Of a stretch of DNA of 64,000 nt, positions 49,214-60,563 are shown one piece after another. The DNA comes from an uncultured SAR86 cluster bacterium (GTDB taxonomy: Bacteria; Pseudomonadota; Gammaproteobacteria; Magnimaribacterales; D2472), in NCBI GenBank assembly GCA_902631785.1, contig CACOZT010000003.1:61158-125157 (forward strand). The letters run 5' to 3'. The translations under genes and the position numbers were made by a program. The notes below the pieces were generated by a model. It was not told the origin of the DNA and searched no databases. It saw nothing but the letters and a program-made list of their open reading frames with translations. Each line of letters starts with the position of its first letter. Within the stretch, counting starts at the first letter, position 1.

Positions 49214-51502
49214 ATGCCTCCATATATAAAAAATACTCTTTTAAATTTTTTAAGCTTTTTTCTGATTGCATTTTCATTATATATATTTATTTCACTTGTC
49301 TCTTATGACGTCTCTGACTCTGGATTTTTTAATAAAAATTCCAATGAAACAATAAATAATTTAGGCGGTCCACTTGGGGCAAAAATATCAGATTTTTTAT
49401 ATGTAATCTTTGGTTTCGGTGGATATTTAGTGCTGCTTATTGGTAGTGTTTGGGCTGTTGAAATATTATTTTATGAAGATCCTTACTCATCTTTAAACAA
49501 ATCCATAGTAAGACTGCTTAGCTCTATGCTTTTATTAGTTTGTTTTTGTTCAATTGGATATTTCTATTTTCTTGATAACTTTGGTGGTCTAATAGGTAAA
49601 GAAGTAATTACCTCGTTGTCCTCTTCGATTGGTGACATAGGAGCATTGATTTTTCTTGTTATTTTGCTAATACCTGCAACCTCATTAGCCTTCAATTTTT
49701 CTTGGTTAAAAACCCTTGATAAGACAGGAGAACTATTAATCATTTCTGGTAAATTTTGCCTCCAACTTATATTAAAGTTTGTACAAAGCCTAAAAAATTT
49801 AGCTACTCTTTTTTTTGGAAAAGTAAAAAAAATTGTTACTACAATGCAATTCAAAAATGATAATAAAGTTAAACCCTCACCAAAACCTAAAATTTCAAAA
49901 GAACCACAAATTAAAGAAAAACATACTGAGGATCTTAAACAAGGTGACTTGCCAATAAAAAATGAATCACCATTAAAGGAAGTAACAAAAGAAAATATTG
50001 ATATAGATAAAGAATATAATAAAGAAAAAGCTATTATGCCAAGCACTGAATTGCTTGATAGAGCTCTAGATGACGGAAGTTCTTTATCTGAAAGTGAATT
50101 AAATCAAATCGCAGAACTTCTAGAGGCCAAACTTGAAGAATTTGGAATTGAAGCCACTGTTGAATCAGTTTTACCTGGCCCAGTAGTAACTCGATTTGAA
50201 ATTCAGCCTGCTCCAGGTACAAAAGCAAGCAAAATTACAAATATTGCTCAAGATATCGCAAGATCACTTTCTGTCAGTAGCGTAAGAGTTGTAGAGGTTA
50301 TCGAGGGTAAATCATATGTTGGTATCGAGATTCCTAACAATAATAGAAAGATGGTAAGGCTTACTGAAATACTTTCTTCTAAGGCCTTCAAAGCTTCTCC
50401 GTCTAATTTGAGCGTTGCACTTGGTCAAGATATCTCTGGCAATCCCATTGTTGTAGATTTAGCAAAAATGCCACATATGTTAGTTGCTGGAACAACTGGA
50501 TCAGGAAAGTCTGTTGGACTTAATGCCATGTTGTTGAGTTTATTGTTTAAATCTGATCCTGAGGAAGTTAGATTAATATTAGTTGATCCAAAAATGTTGG
50601 AATTGGCTGTATATGATGGAATACCTCATCTACTTACCCCGGTAATAACTGATATGACAGATGCATCTAATGGACTCAGATGGTGTGTGGCTGAAATGGA
50701 CAGAAGATATAAATTAATGTCAATGATGGGAGTGAGGAATTTAGCAGGATATAACAAAAAGATTCAGGATGCTGAGAAAAATGGAAAACAATTACTTAAT
50801 CCTTTAAAGGAAGATGAAGATGAATATCTTGAAGTACTTCCATCTATAGTTGTTGTTGTTGATGAATTCGCAGATATGATGATGTTGGTAGGAAAAAAAG
50901 TTGAGCATTTAATTGCAAGAATAGCCCAAAAGGCAAGAGCAGCAGGAATCCATCTTATATTAGCAACACAAAGACCATCAGTAGATGTCATAACAGGACT
51001 TATTAAAGCAAATATACCAACAAGAATAGCTTTTCAAGTTTCTACAAAAATTGATTCTAGAACAATCTTAGATCAAGGCGGAGCAGAACAATTACTTGGA
51101 TATGGAGATATGCTTTATTTACCACCAGGCGTCGGTGTGCCCGTAAGAGTACATGGAGCATTTGTTGGAGACGATGAAGTTCATAGAGTTGTTAATGACT
51201 GGAAATCGAGGGCAGAAACTAATTATGTAGATGAAATTACTTCATCTAGTCAAGATACTGGGCCAATACCAGGATGGACAGGCGCTGATATGGGTAACTC
51301 AGAGGAACAAGATGAGTTATATGATGAGGCTGTAAGTTTTGTTATAGAGTCAAGAAGAGCATCAATATCTGCTGTTCAAAGAAAATTAAGAATTGGCTAT
51401 AACAGAGCAGCAAGACTTATTGAGACTATGGAGGAGGCAGGACTTGTGTCAGAAATGAGTTCAAATGGCTCAAGAGAAGTTTTAGTCCCTAAAAGAGATT
51501 AA
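49214..51502 (+). CDS. ftsK: DNA translocase FtsK
   Basis: 4TM N-domain; [70 protein letters not shown]; gamma domain. Confidence 0.97.
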   Translation: MPPYIKNTLLNFLSFFLIAFSLYIFISLVSYDVSDSGFFNKNSNETINNLGGPLGAKISDFLYVIFGFGGYLVLLIGSVWAVEILFYEDPYSSLNKSIVRLLSSMLLLVCFCSIGYFYFLDNFGGLIGKEVITSLSSSIGDIGALIFLVILLIPATSLAFNFSWLKTLDKTGELLIISGKFCLQLILKFVQSLKNLATLFFGKVKKIVTTMQFKNDNKVKPSPKPKISKEPQIKEKHTEDLKQGDLPIKNESPLKEVTKENIDIDKEYNKEKAIMPSTELLDRALDDGSSLSESELNQIAELLEAKLEEFGIEATVESVLPGPVVTRFEIQPAPGTKASKITNIAQDIARSLSVSSVRVVEVIEGKSYVGIEIPNNNRKMVRLTEILSSKAFKASPSNLSVALGQDISGNPIVVDLAKMPHMLVAGTTGSGKSVGLNAMLLSLLFKSDPEEVRLILVDPKMLELAVYDGIPHLLTPVITDMTDASNGLRWCVAEMDRRYKLMSMMGVRNLAGYNKKIQDAEKNGKQLLNPLKEDEDEYLEVLPSIVVVVDEFADMMMLVGKKVEHLIARIAQKARAAGIHLILATQRPSVDVITGLIKANIPTRIAFQVSTKIDSRTILDQGGAEQLLGYGDMLYLPPGVGVPVRVHGAFVGDDEVHRVVNDWKSRAETNYVDEITSSSQDTGPIPGWTGADMGNSEEQDELYDEAVSFVIESRRASISAVQRKLRIGYNRAARLIETMEEAGLVSEMSSNGSREVLVPKRD

Positions 51503-51503
51503 A

Positions 51504-51995
51504 TTGAAATTTATATATATTCATTTCTTATTGCTTTTAAGTTTTATAGTTTCAGCAGATCCAACAGAGCTCTTAAATGGATTCTTTAAAAATAACTTAA
51601 AATTCACTCAAACTAGTTTTAATAGTGCAAATAATAGTTTTGATAAATCTTATGGAACTTTTTATAGAGATTTAGAAAACAACATAAAGATAGAGATTAC
51701 ATCTCCATTCAAAGAAATTTATTTAATAAATAAAAATGGAGTTGAAGTTCATGACTTAGAATTTAATCAAAAAAGATTTATTAAAAATGAGGACATCTCA
51801 AACAATCTATTAAATTTTATTAAAAACGGATTTGACAAAGAGCTATTGAGTTTGGAACAAATTAACAGTAAAAATTTAAAAATAATAAATGATGATAAAA
51901 CTTACTATTTTGAATTTCTTAGTAATAATGAATTACAAATCAAATATAAAGATAATTTGAATGTAGATAATTTAATAAATTTCTCTAAACAATGA
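51504..51995 (+). CDS. lolA: LolA-like outer-membrane lipoprotein carrier
   Basis: Signal peptide, KFTQTSFN...YGTFYRDLENNIKIEITSPFKEIYLINKNGVEVHD; between ftsK and serS. TTG start. Confidence 0.75.
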   Translation: MKFIYIHFLLLLSFIVSADPTELLNGFFKNNLKFTQTSFNSANNSFDKSYGTFYRDLENNIKIEITSPFKEIYLINKNGVEVHDLEFNQKRFIKNEDISNNLLNFIKNGFDKELLSLEQINSKNLKIINDDKTYYFEFLSNNELQIKYKDNLNVDNLINFSKQ

Positions 51996-52351
51996 TAAGT
52001 AAAATTTTTTTTGTTGGATTTGGTGGAGCGCTTGGAGCAGTATCAAGATTTGCTATTAATGAGTTCCTTGAGAAGTATTTAAATAATTCTGCATCTTACT
52101 CTGTTCTTTTAGTAAACATTCTAGGATGTTTTTTAATTGGCTTAATAATCGGAACGTCAATGCCAGAAAAAAATACCACATATTATTTCTTTATTATTGG
52201 ATTTTTAGGATCTTTCACAACAATGTCTGCTCTCACATATCAGACTATTATGATAGCTAATACAAATTTAATTCATGCGCTTTCATATATAATGTTTACT
52301 GTAGTTATAACTATTGCTGCTACATACATTGGAACAATAATCGCAAGATAA
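51992..52351 (+). CDS. crcB: Fluoride channel CrcB/FluC
   Basis: FVGFGGALGAVSRFAINEFL; LLVNILGCFLIGL; IGFLGSFTTMSALTYQT. Confidence 0.95.
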   Translation: MISKIFFVGFGGALGAVSRFAINEFLEKYLNNSASYSVLLVNILGCFLIGLIIGTSMPEKNTTYYFFIIGFLGSFTTMSALTYQTIMIANTNLIHALSYIMFTVVITIAATYIGTIIAR

Positions 52352-53598
52352 TGATAGATATTAAAAAATTAAGAGATAATTTAGAAGATATAAAAAATGC
52401 ATTAAAAAAACGTGGATACGAACTAGATGAATCCTCTTTTAAATCCTTAGATGATTCAAGGAAAGAGCTTCAAGTTGATGTAGAAGGTCTTCAAGCTGAA
52501 AGAAAACAACTCTCCTCAGAATTTGGAAAGCTTAAAGCTTCTGGTGAAGATACGTCTGATTTAAAAAAGATCATTGATGAAAAAAATTCTGATTTAGAAA
52601 ACAAAGATGCTGATCTTCAAGAAGTCTTAAGTAAATTAAATAGTTTATTGTTAGATATGCCAAATATTCCAGATGATTCTGTTCCAATAGGCACATCAGA
52701 AGAAGATAATAAAGTTATAAGTCAACATGGTGAAATTAAAACTAATAACACACTTGACCATTTAGAGATTACAAAAAAAATAGATACTGAATTAGCTGCA
52801 AAATTATCAGGATCAAGGTTTGCTGTTCTAAAAGGGGACTTAGCTAAACTTCAGCGCTCACTAATATCCTTTATGATCGATTCTGCTATACAAAATGGAT
52901 ACAAAGAATATTATGTCCCTTTCATGGCAAATGAAGAATCACTAATTGGAACCGGACAATTGCCTAAATTTGAAGAAGATTTATTTAAAACCTCAGATAA
53001 ACTTTATCTCATTCCTACTGCTGAAGTTCCATTAACTAATTTATTTAGAGATGAGTTTCTTAATGAAAAAGATTTACCAATAAAGGTAACATCTCACACC
53101 CCATGTTTTAGATCAGAGGCAGGCAGCTATGGAAAAGATACAAGAGGCCTTATAAGACAACACCAATTCGAAAAAATTGAACTTGTTCAAATCACCCATC
53201 CAAATGATTCAATGAATTGTTTGGAAACATTGCTAAATAATGCTTGCGAAATACTTAATAAATTGGAACTTCCATATCAAATAGTAGAACTTTGCTCTGG
53301 TGATCTAGGTTTTTCTTCTGCAAAAACATTTGATATTGAAGTTTGGATGCCAAGTCAAAATAAGTATAGAGAGATTTCATCTTGTTCAAATTTTACAGAC
53401 TTCCAAGCTAGGAGATCGAATATTAAATATAAATCTAAGGATGGAAATAATTTTGTTCATACAATTAATGGATCAGGGCTTGCGGTTGGAAGATGTTTGA
53501 TTGCATTAATAGAAAATAATTTTGATGGTAAAGAAACTATTAATGTCCCAAGTTGTCTCGAACCATACTTTGGATCAAATGAAATAAAAGTAAATTGA
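52351..53598 (+). CDS. serS: Seryl-tRNA synthetase
   Basis: Coiled-coil N-domain; CFRSEAGSYGKDTRGLIRQHQFEKIELV; NGSGLAVGRCLIALIEN. Confidence 0.97.
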   Translation: MIDIKKLRDNLEDIKNALKKRGYELDESSFKSLDDSRKELQVDVEGLQAERKQLSSEFGKLKASGEDTSDLKKIIDEKNSDLENKDADLQEVLSKLNSLLLDMPNIPDDSVPIGTSEEDNKVISQHGEIKTNNTLDHLEITKKIDTELAAKLSGSRFAVLKGDLAKLQRSLISFMIDSAIQNGYKEYYVPFMANEESLIGTGQLPKFEEDLFKTSDKLYLIPTAEVPLTNLFRDEFLNEKDLPIKVTSHTPCFRSEAGSYGKDTRGLIRQHQFEKIELVQITHPNDSMNCLETLLNNACEILNKLELPYQIVELCSGDLGFSSAKTFDIEVWMPSQNKYREISSCSNFTDFQARRSNIKYKSKDGNNFVHTINGSGLAVGRCLIALIENNFDGKETINVPSCLEPYFGSNEIKVN

Positions 53599-54563
53599 TT
53601 AAAAAATTTATAACTTATTGCTTATTTTTTATATCTAGTTGTAATTACCTTTACTCTGATTCTGTAAAAATAGGTCTTGGTTCCTGCCTTGATCAAGATT
53701 ATCCACAACCAATATGGGAAACAATTGAAGCAGAAAAACTAAACTACTTTATTTTTTTAGGTGATAACGTATATGGAGATACACCAAGTGGATCCCTAAG
53801 AAAAATGAAAAGTGCTTATGATAAACAAAAAAAAATTCTTCCAAATTTTTTAAATGAAGTTCAGATTTATTCTATATGGGATGATCATGACTATGGATTA
53901 AATGATGGCGGTAGCGATTACAAATATAAGAAAAAAGCTCAACAGCTTTATTTAAATTTTTGGGAAGTACCCACAAGTGATGATAGATCGAATCGTGATG
54001 GCGTATATTTCTCAACAAATGAAGTTTTTTTTGAAAAAAAGTTTAAGTTTATCTTTCTTGATACACGATTCTTTAGATCAAAACTAAAGGGTAAAAAAAG
54101 TAATTATGTTGAGAATACAGATTTAGATGCAACAATTTTAGGAGAAGAACAATGGGATTGGTTCGAGGATGAGCTTAAAAGCGACTTCGATTTCCTTTTC
54201 ATCTTTAGCTCAATACAAATTATTGCTGAAAATCATCGCTTTGAAAAATGGAGCAATTTCCCAAATGAAAAATCTAAATTTTTTACTTTGATAGAGGAAT
54301 TTAAAGATAAAACTTTGCTTTTTTCAGGCGACAGGCATCGAGCTGGTATATACAAAAAAGATGAAATTATAGAAATTACATCATCTTCTATGAATAAACC
54401 AGGATCTTCATTTGATGAAACTGATGATTATCTTATTGGGAACACATACCCTCAAGAAAATTTTACTGTTCTTGAAATTTTTGAAGACTCAATAGAAATA
54501 AAGATAAAAGATATTAAAGGAAATATTCTTAACTCAATTAAACGAAAGCATCATAAAAATTAG
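53595..54563 (+). CDS. PhoD-like phosphatase/phosphodiesterase, secreted
   Basis: KIGLGSCLDQDYPQPIWETI; FIFLGDNVYGDTPSG; YSIWDDHDYGLNDGGSDY; LFSGDRHRAGIY. Confidence 0.9.
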   Translation: MIKKFITYCLFFISSCNYLYSDSVKIGLGSCLDQDYPQPIWETIEAEKLNYFIFLGDNVYGDTPSGSLRKMKSAYDKQKKILPNFLNEVQIYSIWDDHDYGLNDGGSDYKYKKKAQQLYLNFWEVPTSDDRSNRDGVYFSTNEVFFEKKFKFIFLDTRFFRSKLKGKKSNYVENTDLDATILGEEQWDWFEDELKSDFDFLFIFSSIQIIAENHRFEKWSNFPNEKSKFFTLIEEFKDKTLLFSGDRHRAGIYKKDEIIEITSSSMNKPGSSFDETDDYLIGNTYPQENFTVLEIFEDSIEIKIKDIKGNILNSIKRKHHKN

Positions 54564-54670
54564 CGTTTAAATTTATACATAAAAAAATTCACAAAATTGT
54601 AATAGTTCTTAAACAGATTTTGATATATATTATCTGTATAACTAATTTTATATTTAGGGGCTATATAATT

Positions 54671-57600
54671 ATGATTCGGAATTTTTTTAAAATCTCGTTG
54701 CTTTCAATATTTATTTCACCATTTCTTGTATCACAAGAACTTACATCTGATATCACAGGAACTGTATCCACTTCAACTGGATCAGTAAGCGGTGCTCAGG
54801 TTGAAATAACTTATGAACCAACAAATACATCAATTACAAGAACTACGGATGAATCTGGTAGATACTTTGCCGGTGGTTTAAGACCTGGAGGTCCATACAC
54901 AATTACCGTATCTGCTGCAGGGTTAGTATCTCAAAATGCAACAACTACTCTAGTTGTTGGTGATACAAGGAGATTATCCTTTTCAATGGCATCCGCTGAT
55001 TTAGTGGATGAACTTATCGTCACAGGTTCTCGTGTTACTGCTGATAGAGATGGCTTCACAACATTAATAGATGCCGAAACTATTTCAAACACACCATCCG
55101 TAACTAGAGATCTGAAAGATATTCTTAAGCTTAATCCTTTTGTCACTCTAGATGATGAAGAAGATGGTGAAGAATCTATCTCAATAGGTGGCGCACATCC
55201 AAGAACAAATGATATTAGGGTAGATGGTGTTTCATTTAATGACGATTTCGGTCTTAATGATAACGGTTATCCATCTCAAAGAAGTCCAATTAACTTTGGC
55301 TCTATTGAACAACTTTCTGTCAAAGTAGCTCCTGCTTCAGTCGAATATGCTCAATTTAGAGGTGGTGTCATAGACATCATCACAAAGGGTGGATCTAATG
55401 AGTTCACTGGAGACTTTGCCTATTTTGATAGAGGGGACTCTCTCATGGGTGATAAGTTAGAAGGTGAGGATGTTGATATTACAAAAGATGATACCGCTTA
55501 CGAACTTGCTGCTGGTGGCCCAATAATTAAAGATAAATTATTTTTCTATGTAACCTATAGTGAAGCAGAGATTGCGAATCCATTAAGGTATGGTATTCAA
55601 GGCTCTGGTGCAGAAAATATTCTTGATGTTACTTCTGATCAAGCAGCACAAGTAAGAAATGCTATTCAGTCATTGATAGGCAAAGATCCTTTCGGGCCTA
55701 CTGGTGCTACTGAATCATCTCAAGAAAATACTTCCATTAGATTAGATTGGAATATAAATGATAAACATAGACTAACTTTTAATCATAAAGATGTTTATGG
55801 TACTGATTTAAGAGGATCATCTTCTGATAGAAATACAGTAGCTTTATATTCTGCTAGATATATTAAATCTGAAGAAACAACTACAAATAGTTTCCACCTT
55901 GTATCAGATTTAGCAGATAACTTAATTTCTGAGGTATACATATCAACAAAAGAGACTGCAACTGATCAGGTTTCACCAGCTGGTCAAAATATGCCAAGTA
56001 TCACAATTGATGAAGCATTTGGATATGAGTTTGTTGCTGGTCCAGATATCTTTAGGATGGCTAATGACCTAGATACTGAGACAAATTTCTTCAAAGCCAA
56101 ACTCACTTATTATCAAAACAATCATAAGATTACAGCTGGTTTTGAAAATAGTGTTTACGATACATACAACGTATTTATTGTAGATGAAGATGGTTCGTTT
56201 GAGTTTGATGATCTTGCAGCTCTTCAAGCTGGACAATTCAGCTCATATTCTGCATCTGGTGCAAAAACTGGAAATGTTGCAGATGCGGCTGCTGATTTTG
56301 AATATGAACTTACATCAATGTACTTAATGGATGAATATACTATGTCCGATACTATGACATTAACGTATGGTATTAGATATGATGAATATTCTGGTGATGA
56401 CACTCCAACAAATACATCTTTTCAAAATACTTATGGATTTAAGAATGGCGGTATAAAAGGTACAGATTTGCTCACATATCGTGTTGGGCTTGATATTATG
56501 CTTGATGATTTAAGTGATTTAAACATTACTTATGGTACTTATTCAGCAAAGCTACCAAATGTTTGGATTTCAAATGCATATACTAATACTGGTACAAATA
56601 TTGCAAATTACAACAGCTCTTATGGAGGCTGTCCTGGAACAGGGTTATATAGCGATTTTGTATTCTCAGGATCGAATTCAAAGCCTAACTGTGTGATTGC
56701 TTCAATTGGTAACCCTAATAATGTTTCGGGTAAAGTTGATTTTATTGCTCCAAGTTTTGAGTGGCCAGAATCAGAAATTCTTAATATTACTTATAACAGA
56801 GTTTTACCTTATGACATTGATATGACTCTTACTCTTTTAAGATCACAGGAAGAAGAGGCTTTGTATAGAATTATAGATACAGGATATCCTCTAATTGGTG
56901 ATGAGCCTACTGTGCCTACTGAAAAAGCACCAGACGGCAGACCTATATATGATCAAAAAGAAGTTCGAGGCTATCATGCTGGTCTATATAATGTATGTTG
57001 TGGAGACAGAGAAGTCTTCTCTGCAAGTTTGTCAAAAGCATTTAGAGATGGAGATACATTCGTTACTCTTGCTTATACAGCACAGGATCACCAAAACAGA
57101 AGTGATATGACATCATCTACTTCAAATTCAAACTTTGGTAAAACTGGTGCAATTGATTTTAATAATAGAATTAAAAATAGATCAACATATGAGACAGAGC
57201 ATAGTCTTCTAATGACATTAACATCTAAGCACTATTTCTTTGGAGCAAATGCACCAACAACATTTAGCTTGGTTTTTTCTAGAGAATCAGGAAATGTTAA
57301 GTATCCAACATTTGATACATATACAAGTCGACCTAGTGACTATAAATCAAAAGCATTTGGTTATGAATTTAATTTAAATGATGATAGCTCATCACTTTTA
57401 TACATACCTACTGCTAATGATCCATTAGTGTGTTATTCATATAAATGTTTAAATGAAGGTTCTACTGAAGCTTATGAAAGACAAGAAGAAGTTCTGAACT
57501 TCCTATACAACGTATGGGGTCTTGAGGATTATGCAGGAAAAATTGCACCAAGAGATGCAGGAAATTTCCCATGGCAGAGTTCACTAGATTTAAATATAGT

Positions 57601-57874
57601 TCAAGAAGTTCCTGGATTTAGAGAAGGAGATACTTTTGTTCTAACTTTTGCGTTAGAGAATTTATTGAACTTTATTGATGATGATAAAGGTATTATCAGA
57701 TATGGATACTATTCAGGAAGAGTCCCTGTAATAGACCTTAGAATTGTTGATAATGAGAGATATGACTATAGTAGAAATGCTTTCAGATATAGCTTTGACG
57801 ATCCATTTAATATAGATAGATCAACAACACAGAGTTTATGGAGAGCATCTCTTGGAATTCAGTATAAATTCTAA
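54671..57874 (+). CDS. TonB-dependent receptor with N-terminal carboxypeptidase-regulatory-like domain (Oar-like)
   Basis: DITGTVSTSTGSVSGAQVEITYEPTNTSITRTTDESGRYFAGGLRPG; plug GGAHPRTNDIRVDGVSFNDDFGLNDNGYPSQRSPI; C-terminal beta strand SLGIQYKF. Confidence 0.93.
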   Translation: MIRNFFKISLLSIFISPFLVSQELTSDITGTVSTSTGSVSGAQVEITYEPTNTSITRTTDESGRYFAGGLRPGGPYTITVSAAGLVSQNATTTLVVGDTRRLSFSMASADLVDELIVTGSRVTADRDGFTTLIDAETISNTPSVTRDLKDILKLNPFVTLDDEEDGEESISIGGAHPRTNDIRVDGVSFNDDFGLNDNGYPSQRSPINFGSIEQLSVKVAPASVEYAQFRGGVIDIITKGGSNEFTGDFAYFDRGDSLMGDKLEGEDVDITKDDTAYELAAGGPIIKDKLFFYVTYSEAEIANPLRYGIQGSGAENILDVTSDQAAQVRNAIQSLIGKDPFGPTGATESSQENTSIRLDWNINDKHRLTFNHKDVYGTDLRGSSSDRNTVALYSARYIKSEETTTNSFHLVSDLADNLISEVYISTKETATDQVSPAGQNMPSITIDEAFGYEFVAGPDIFRMANDLDTETNFFKAKLTYYQNNHKITAGFENSVYDTYNVFIVDEDGSFEFDDLAALQAGQFSSYSASGAKTGNVADAAADFEYELTSMYLMDEYTMSDTMTLTYGIRYDEYSGDDTPTNTSFQNTYGFKNGGIKGTDLLTYRVGLDIMLDDLSDLNITYGTYSAKLPNVWISNAYTNTGTNIANYNSSYGGCPGTGLYSDFVFSGSNSKPNCVIASIGNPNNVSGKVDFIAPSFEWPESEILNITYNRVLPYDIDMTLTLLRSQEEEALYRIIDTGYPLIGDEPTVPTEKAPDGRPIYDQKEVRGYHAGLYNVCCGDREVFSASLSKAFRDGDTFVTLAYTAQDHQNRSDMTSSTSNSNFGKTGAIDFNNRIKNRSTYETEHSLLMTLTSKHYFFGANAPTTFSLVFSRESGNVKYPTFDTYTSRPSDYKSKAFGYEFNLNDDSSSLLYIPTANDPLVCYSYKCLNEGSTEAYERQEEVLNFLYNVWGLEDYAGKIAPRDAGNFPWQSSLDLNIVQEVPGFREGDTFVLTFALENLLNFIDDDKGIIRYGYYSGRVPVIDLRIVDNERYDYSRNAFRYSFDDPFNIDRSTTQSLWRASLGIQYKF

Positions 57875-57893
57875 GAATACTTATATATAATTT

Positions 57894-57920
57894 AAAGGCG
57901 GTTTTATACCGCCTTTTTTT
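57894..57920 (+). terminator. Intrinsic terminator
   Basis: AAAGGCGGT-TTTAT-ACCGCCTTT then T-tract. Confidence 0.9.
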
Positions 57921-57923
57921 ATT

Positions 57924-58826
57924 ATGAACAACTTAATACCAGAGCTATCATTTAAAGAAATTGAGAAGGGCGATTCTTTTTCAATAAATTTACTCAGAGA
58001 AGCACTTTCAGACCATGGTTTTTTTTCAATTACAGATCATGGCCTATCAAAAAAACTTGTTAATAATTGTTATGAATCAGCAAAGACTTTTTTTGATTTA
58101 GATTTTGAAGTTAAAAATACCTATAGCTCTGTTGGTTCAAAGGGTGCAAGAGGGTACACTCCAAAAGGCATCGAAACAGCAGTAGGTGAAAAGATAGCAG
58201 ATCAAAAAGAATTTTGGCATCACGGACCAGTTATAGATAATACTTTTGATAAAAAGATACCCGAAAATTTAGTTATAGAACAAGTTCCAGACTTTAATTC
58301 AAATTTTGATGAGCTATACAACGAATTACATAAAATTGGTTCGAGAGTTTTATCTGTAATAGCTCTTTCACTTGGTCTTGATAATAATTTTTTTACGCCA
58401 TGGGTAGAAAAGGGCAATTCACTTTTAAGATCAATTCATTATCCACCTGTTGAATCAATATCAAATCCTCACAGGGCTAGAGCACATGAAGATATCAATT
58501 TAATTACTCTTCTGATAGGCGCTGAAGAAGGGGGTCTTGAAGTTCTAAATAAGGATGGATCTTGGATCAAAGTAGCGCCAAGCTCTGAAGCGATTGTTTG
58601 TAATATTGGTGACATGATGCAGTTAGTTACTGATAAACAATTAAAAAGTACTACTCACAGAGTAATCCAAGATAAAGAGGCTGAATCAAAATCTAGATAC
58701 AGTATTCCGTTTTTTCTTCACCCAGCTCCGTCAATTAATTTGAAATCAATTTTTAGAGATGATGACGAAGGTATTCTTGCAGATGATTTTTTAGATCAAA
58801 GACTTAAAGAAATCAAACTTTATTAA
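57924..58826 (+). CDS. 2OG-Fe(II) oxygenase, isopenicillin N synthase-like
   Basis: FSITDHGLSKKLV; LLRSIHYPPV; RAHEDINLITLLIGAEEGGLEVLN; HRV (HxD...H). Confidence 0.93.
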   Translation: MNNLIPELSFKEIEKGDSFSINLLREALSDHGFFSITDHGLSKKLVNNCYESAKTFFDLDFEVKNTYSSVGSKGARGYTPKGIETAVGEKIADQKEFWHHGPVIDNTFDKKIPENLVIEQVPDFNSNFDELYNELHKIGSRVLSVIALSLGLDNNFFTPWVEKGNSLLRSIHYPPVESISNPHRARAHEDINLITLLIGAEEGGLEVLNKDGSWIKVAPSSEAIVCNIGDMMQLVTDKQLKSTTHRVIQDKEAESKSRYSIPFFLHPAPSINLKSIFRDDDEGILADDFLDQRLKEIKLY

Positions 58827-58827
58827 T

Positions 58828-60078
58828 ATGGATTTTTATACTCTTTTACAAATAGTCATTGGTTTCATAGGTTTAATTTTTATAGCAGTTCCTTTATCTG
58901 ATAATTATAAAATTATTAATTACAAATATGTTCTTTATGGCATTTTGTCTCAAGTATTGTTAGCGGCTATTTTATTAAAAGTACCCTTTGTAATAAGTGC
59001 ATTTGAAGTGCTTGGGAATGGAGTTGTAATTCTTCAAGAAGCAACTATAGAAGGTGCTAATTTTGTTTTTGGATATCCTCCATCAGAAAATGTTAGTCCT
59101 TATAGATCTCTGCTAGAAACATTTGCATTTGGAGTACTTCCATACATTATTGTCATGGCATGCATATCTGCAATTTTATGGTATTGGGGAATCTTACCTT
59201 TTATCGTTAATTTAATATCTAAAGCATGCCAAAAACTATTTAATATTGGAGGGCCTGTTGGTCTAGGAGCTGCTGCTAATATATTTGTCGGTCAAGTTGA
59301 AGCACCACTATTAGTAAGACCATATGTTGGAAAATTATCAAATAAAGAATTACTAATTCTCATGACAGCTGGTATGGCGACTGTTGCCGGTTCAGTGATG
59401 GTGGCACTTATAAGTATTTTAGAGAATGCTTTTATCGATGAGAACTTAATCCAACATTTCATAACTGCTTCTGTTTTATCAGTACCTGCTGCAATTATGT
59501 ATGCAAATATTATGATTCCTTCTAATTCAATTACTGATTTTAATGAAAATAAGGTACCAAAAGTTTACAAAAGTACAATGGATGCTGTTACAAGAGGTGC
59601 TTCCGATGGAGCAAGTATTGCATTGAGTGTTGGTACTATTCTTATCGCTGTAATTGCATTGGTTTATATTGTTAATTCGATTCTGGGATCTATTTCTTAT
59701 CAACTAGGTTTTGATTTATCAATTGAAATTATTTTAGGTTATATTTTTGCACCAATTGCTTGGTTAATGGGTATACCTTGGAGTGAGGCAGTTATTGCTG
59801 GAGAGTTACTTGGAATTAAAACTACCTTAAATGAATTTGTTGCATATCCTTCATTAGCTTCCTTAGAAAGTGGAGAGCTTTCGGATAGATCAAAATTAAT
59901 TACATTTTATAGTTTATGTGGTTTTGCAAATTTATCATCCGTAGGCATATTGATTTCAGGTATAACTGCAATGGCTCCTGAAAGAAAAGATGATTTAATT
60001 AGTGTTTCATTCAAAGCTCTTGTAGGAGCAACACTTGCATCATGTATGACCGGCCTTATCGTAGGAATTTTTATCTAA
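58828..60078 (+). CDS. nupC: NupC-type concentrative nucleoside transporter
   Basis: GPVGLGAAANIFVGQVEAPLLVRPYVGKLSNKELLILMTAGMATVAGSVM. Confidence 0.95.
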   Translation: MDFYTLLQIVIGFIGLIFIAVPLSDNYKIINYKYVLYGILSQVLLAAILLKVPFVISAFEVLGNGVVILQEATIEGANFVFGYPPSENVSPYRSLLETFAFGVLPYIIVMACISAILWYWGILPFIVNLISKACQKLFNIGGPVGLGAAANIFVGQVEAPLLVRPYVGKLSNKELLILMTAGMATVAGSVMVALISILENAFIDENLIQHFITASVLSVPAAIMYANIMIPSNSITDFNENKVPKVYKSTMDAVTRGASDGASIALSVGTILIAVIALVYIVNSILGSISYQLGFDLSIEIILGYIFAPIAWLMGIPWSEAVIAGELLGIKTTLNEFVAYPSLASLESGELSDRSKLITFYSLCGFANLSSVGILISGITAMAPERKDDLISVSFKALVGATLASCMTGLIVGIFI

Positions 60079-60563
60079 TTATTAACAACAATAAATAGAT
60101 TTAAGTAAGACGCAAAACATAACCAAAGAACATAAGGCACATATAAAAAAGTTGATATTTTATCTATCTTGAAAAGAGTGATTGTTATTTTAATATTTAA
60201 AAATATAAGTAACCATATATCAATAAGAGCAATTACAGGCATATTAAATGCAAAAAATAACCAAGACCATATTGTATTAAAGAAAAGCTGAACATAGAAA
60301 ATTTTGTATATTGAATTAAACGCTCTATAAGCAGAAATTGACATAAATACATAAAGAATTGGCCAAACAATTCCAAATACATAACCAGGTGGATTTAATG
60401 ATGACTTAGTTAGCTCTTGGTACCATATATCTTCGGCAGTATTTGACGATGACAATCCACCTAAAATAAGAGCCAGAAAGGTAAATAAAAAAACACTTAA
60501 CTTCTTACTAAACAATCTATCTTTTTCTAAAAAATCTTCTGATGGTATCTGAAATATTTCCAA
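60075..60563 (-). CDS. tspO: TspO/MBR family protein
   Basis: LNPPGYVFGIVWPILYVFMSISAYRAF; WSWLFFAFNMP. Confidence 0.92.
   Translation of the reverse strand: MEIFQIPSEDFLEKDRLFSKKLSVFLFTFLALILGGLSSSNTAEDIWYQELTKSSLNPPGYVFGIVWPILYVFMSISAYRAFNSIYKIFYVQLFFNTIWSWLFFAFNMPVIALIDIWLLIFLNIKITITLFKIDKISTFLYVPYVLWLCFASYLNLFIVVNN

Noticed and set aside
49564-50046. 160-aa antisense ORF inside ftsK
   Set aside because: Overlaps conserved FtsK coding sequence; no start signal or recognisable domain.
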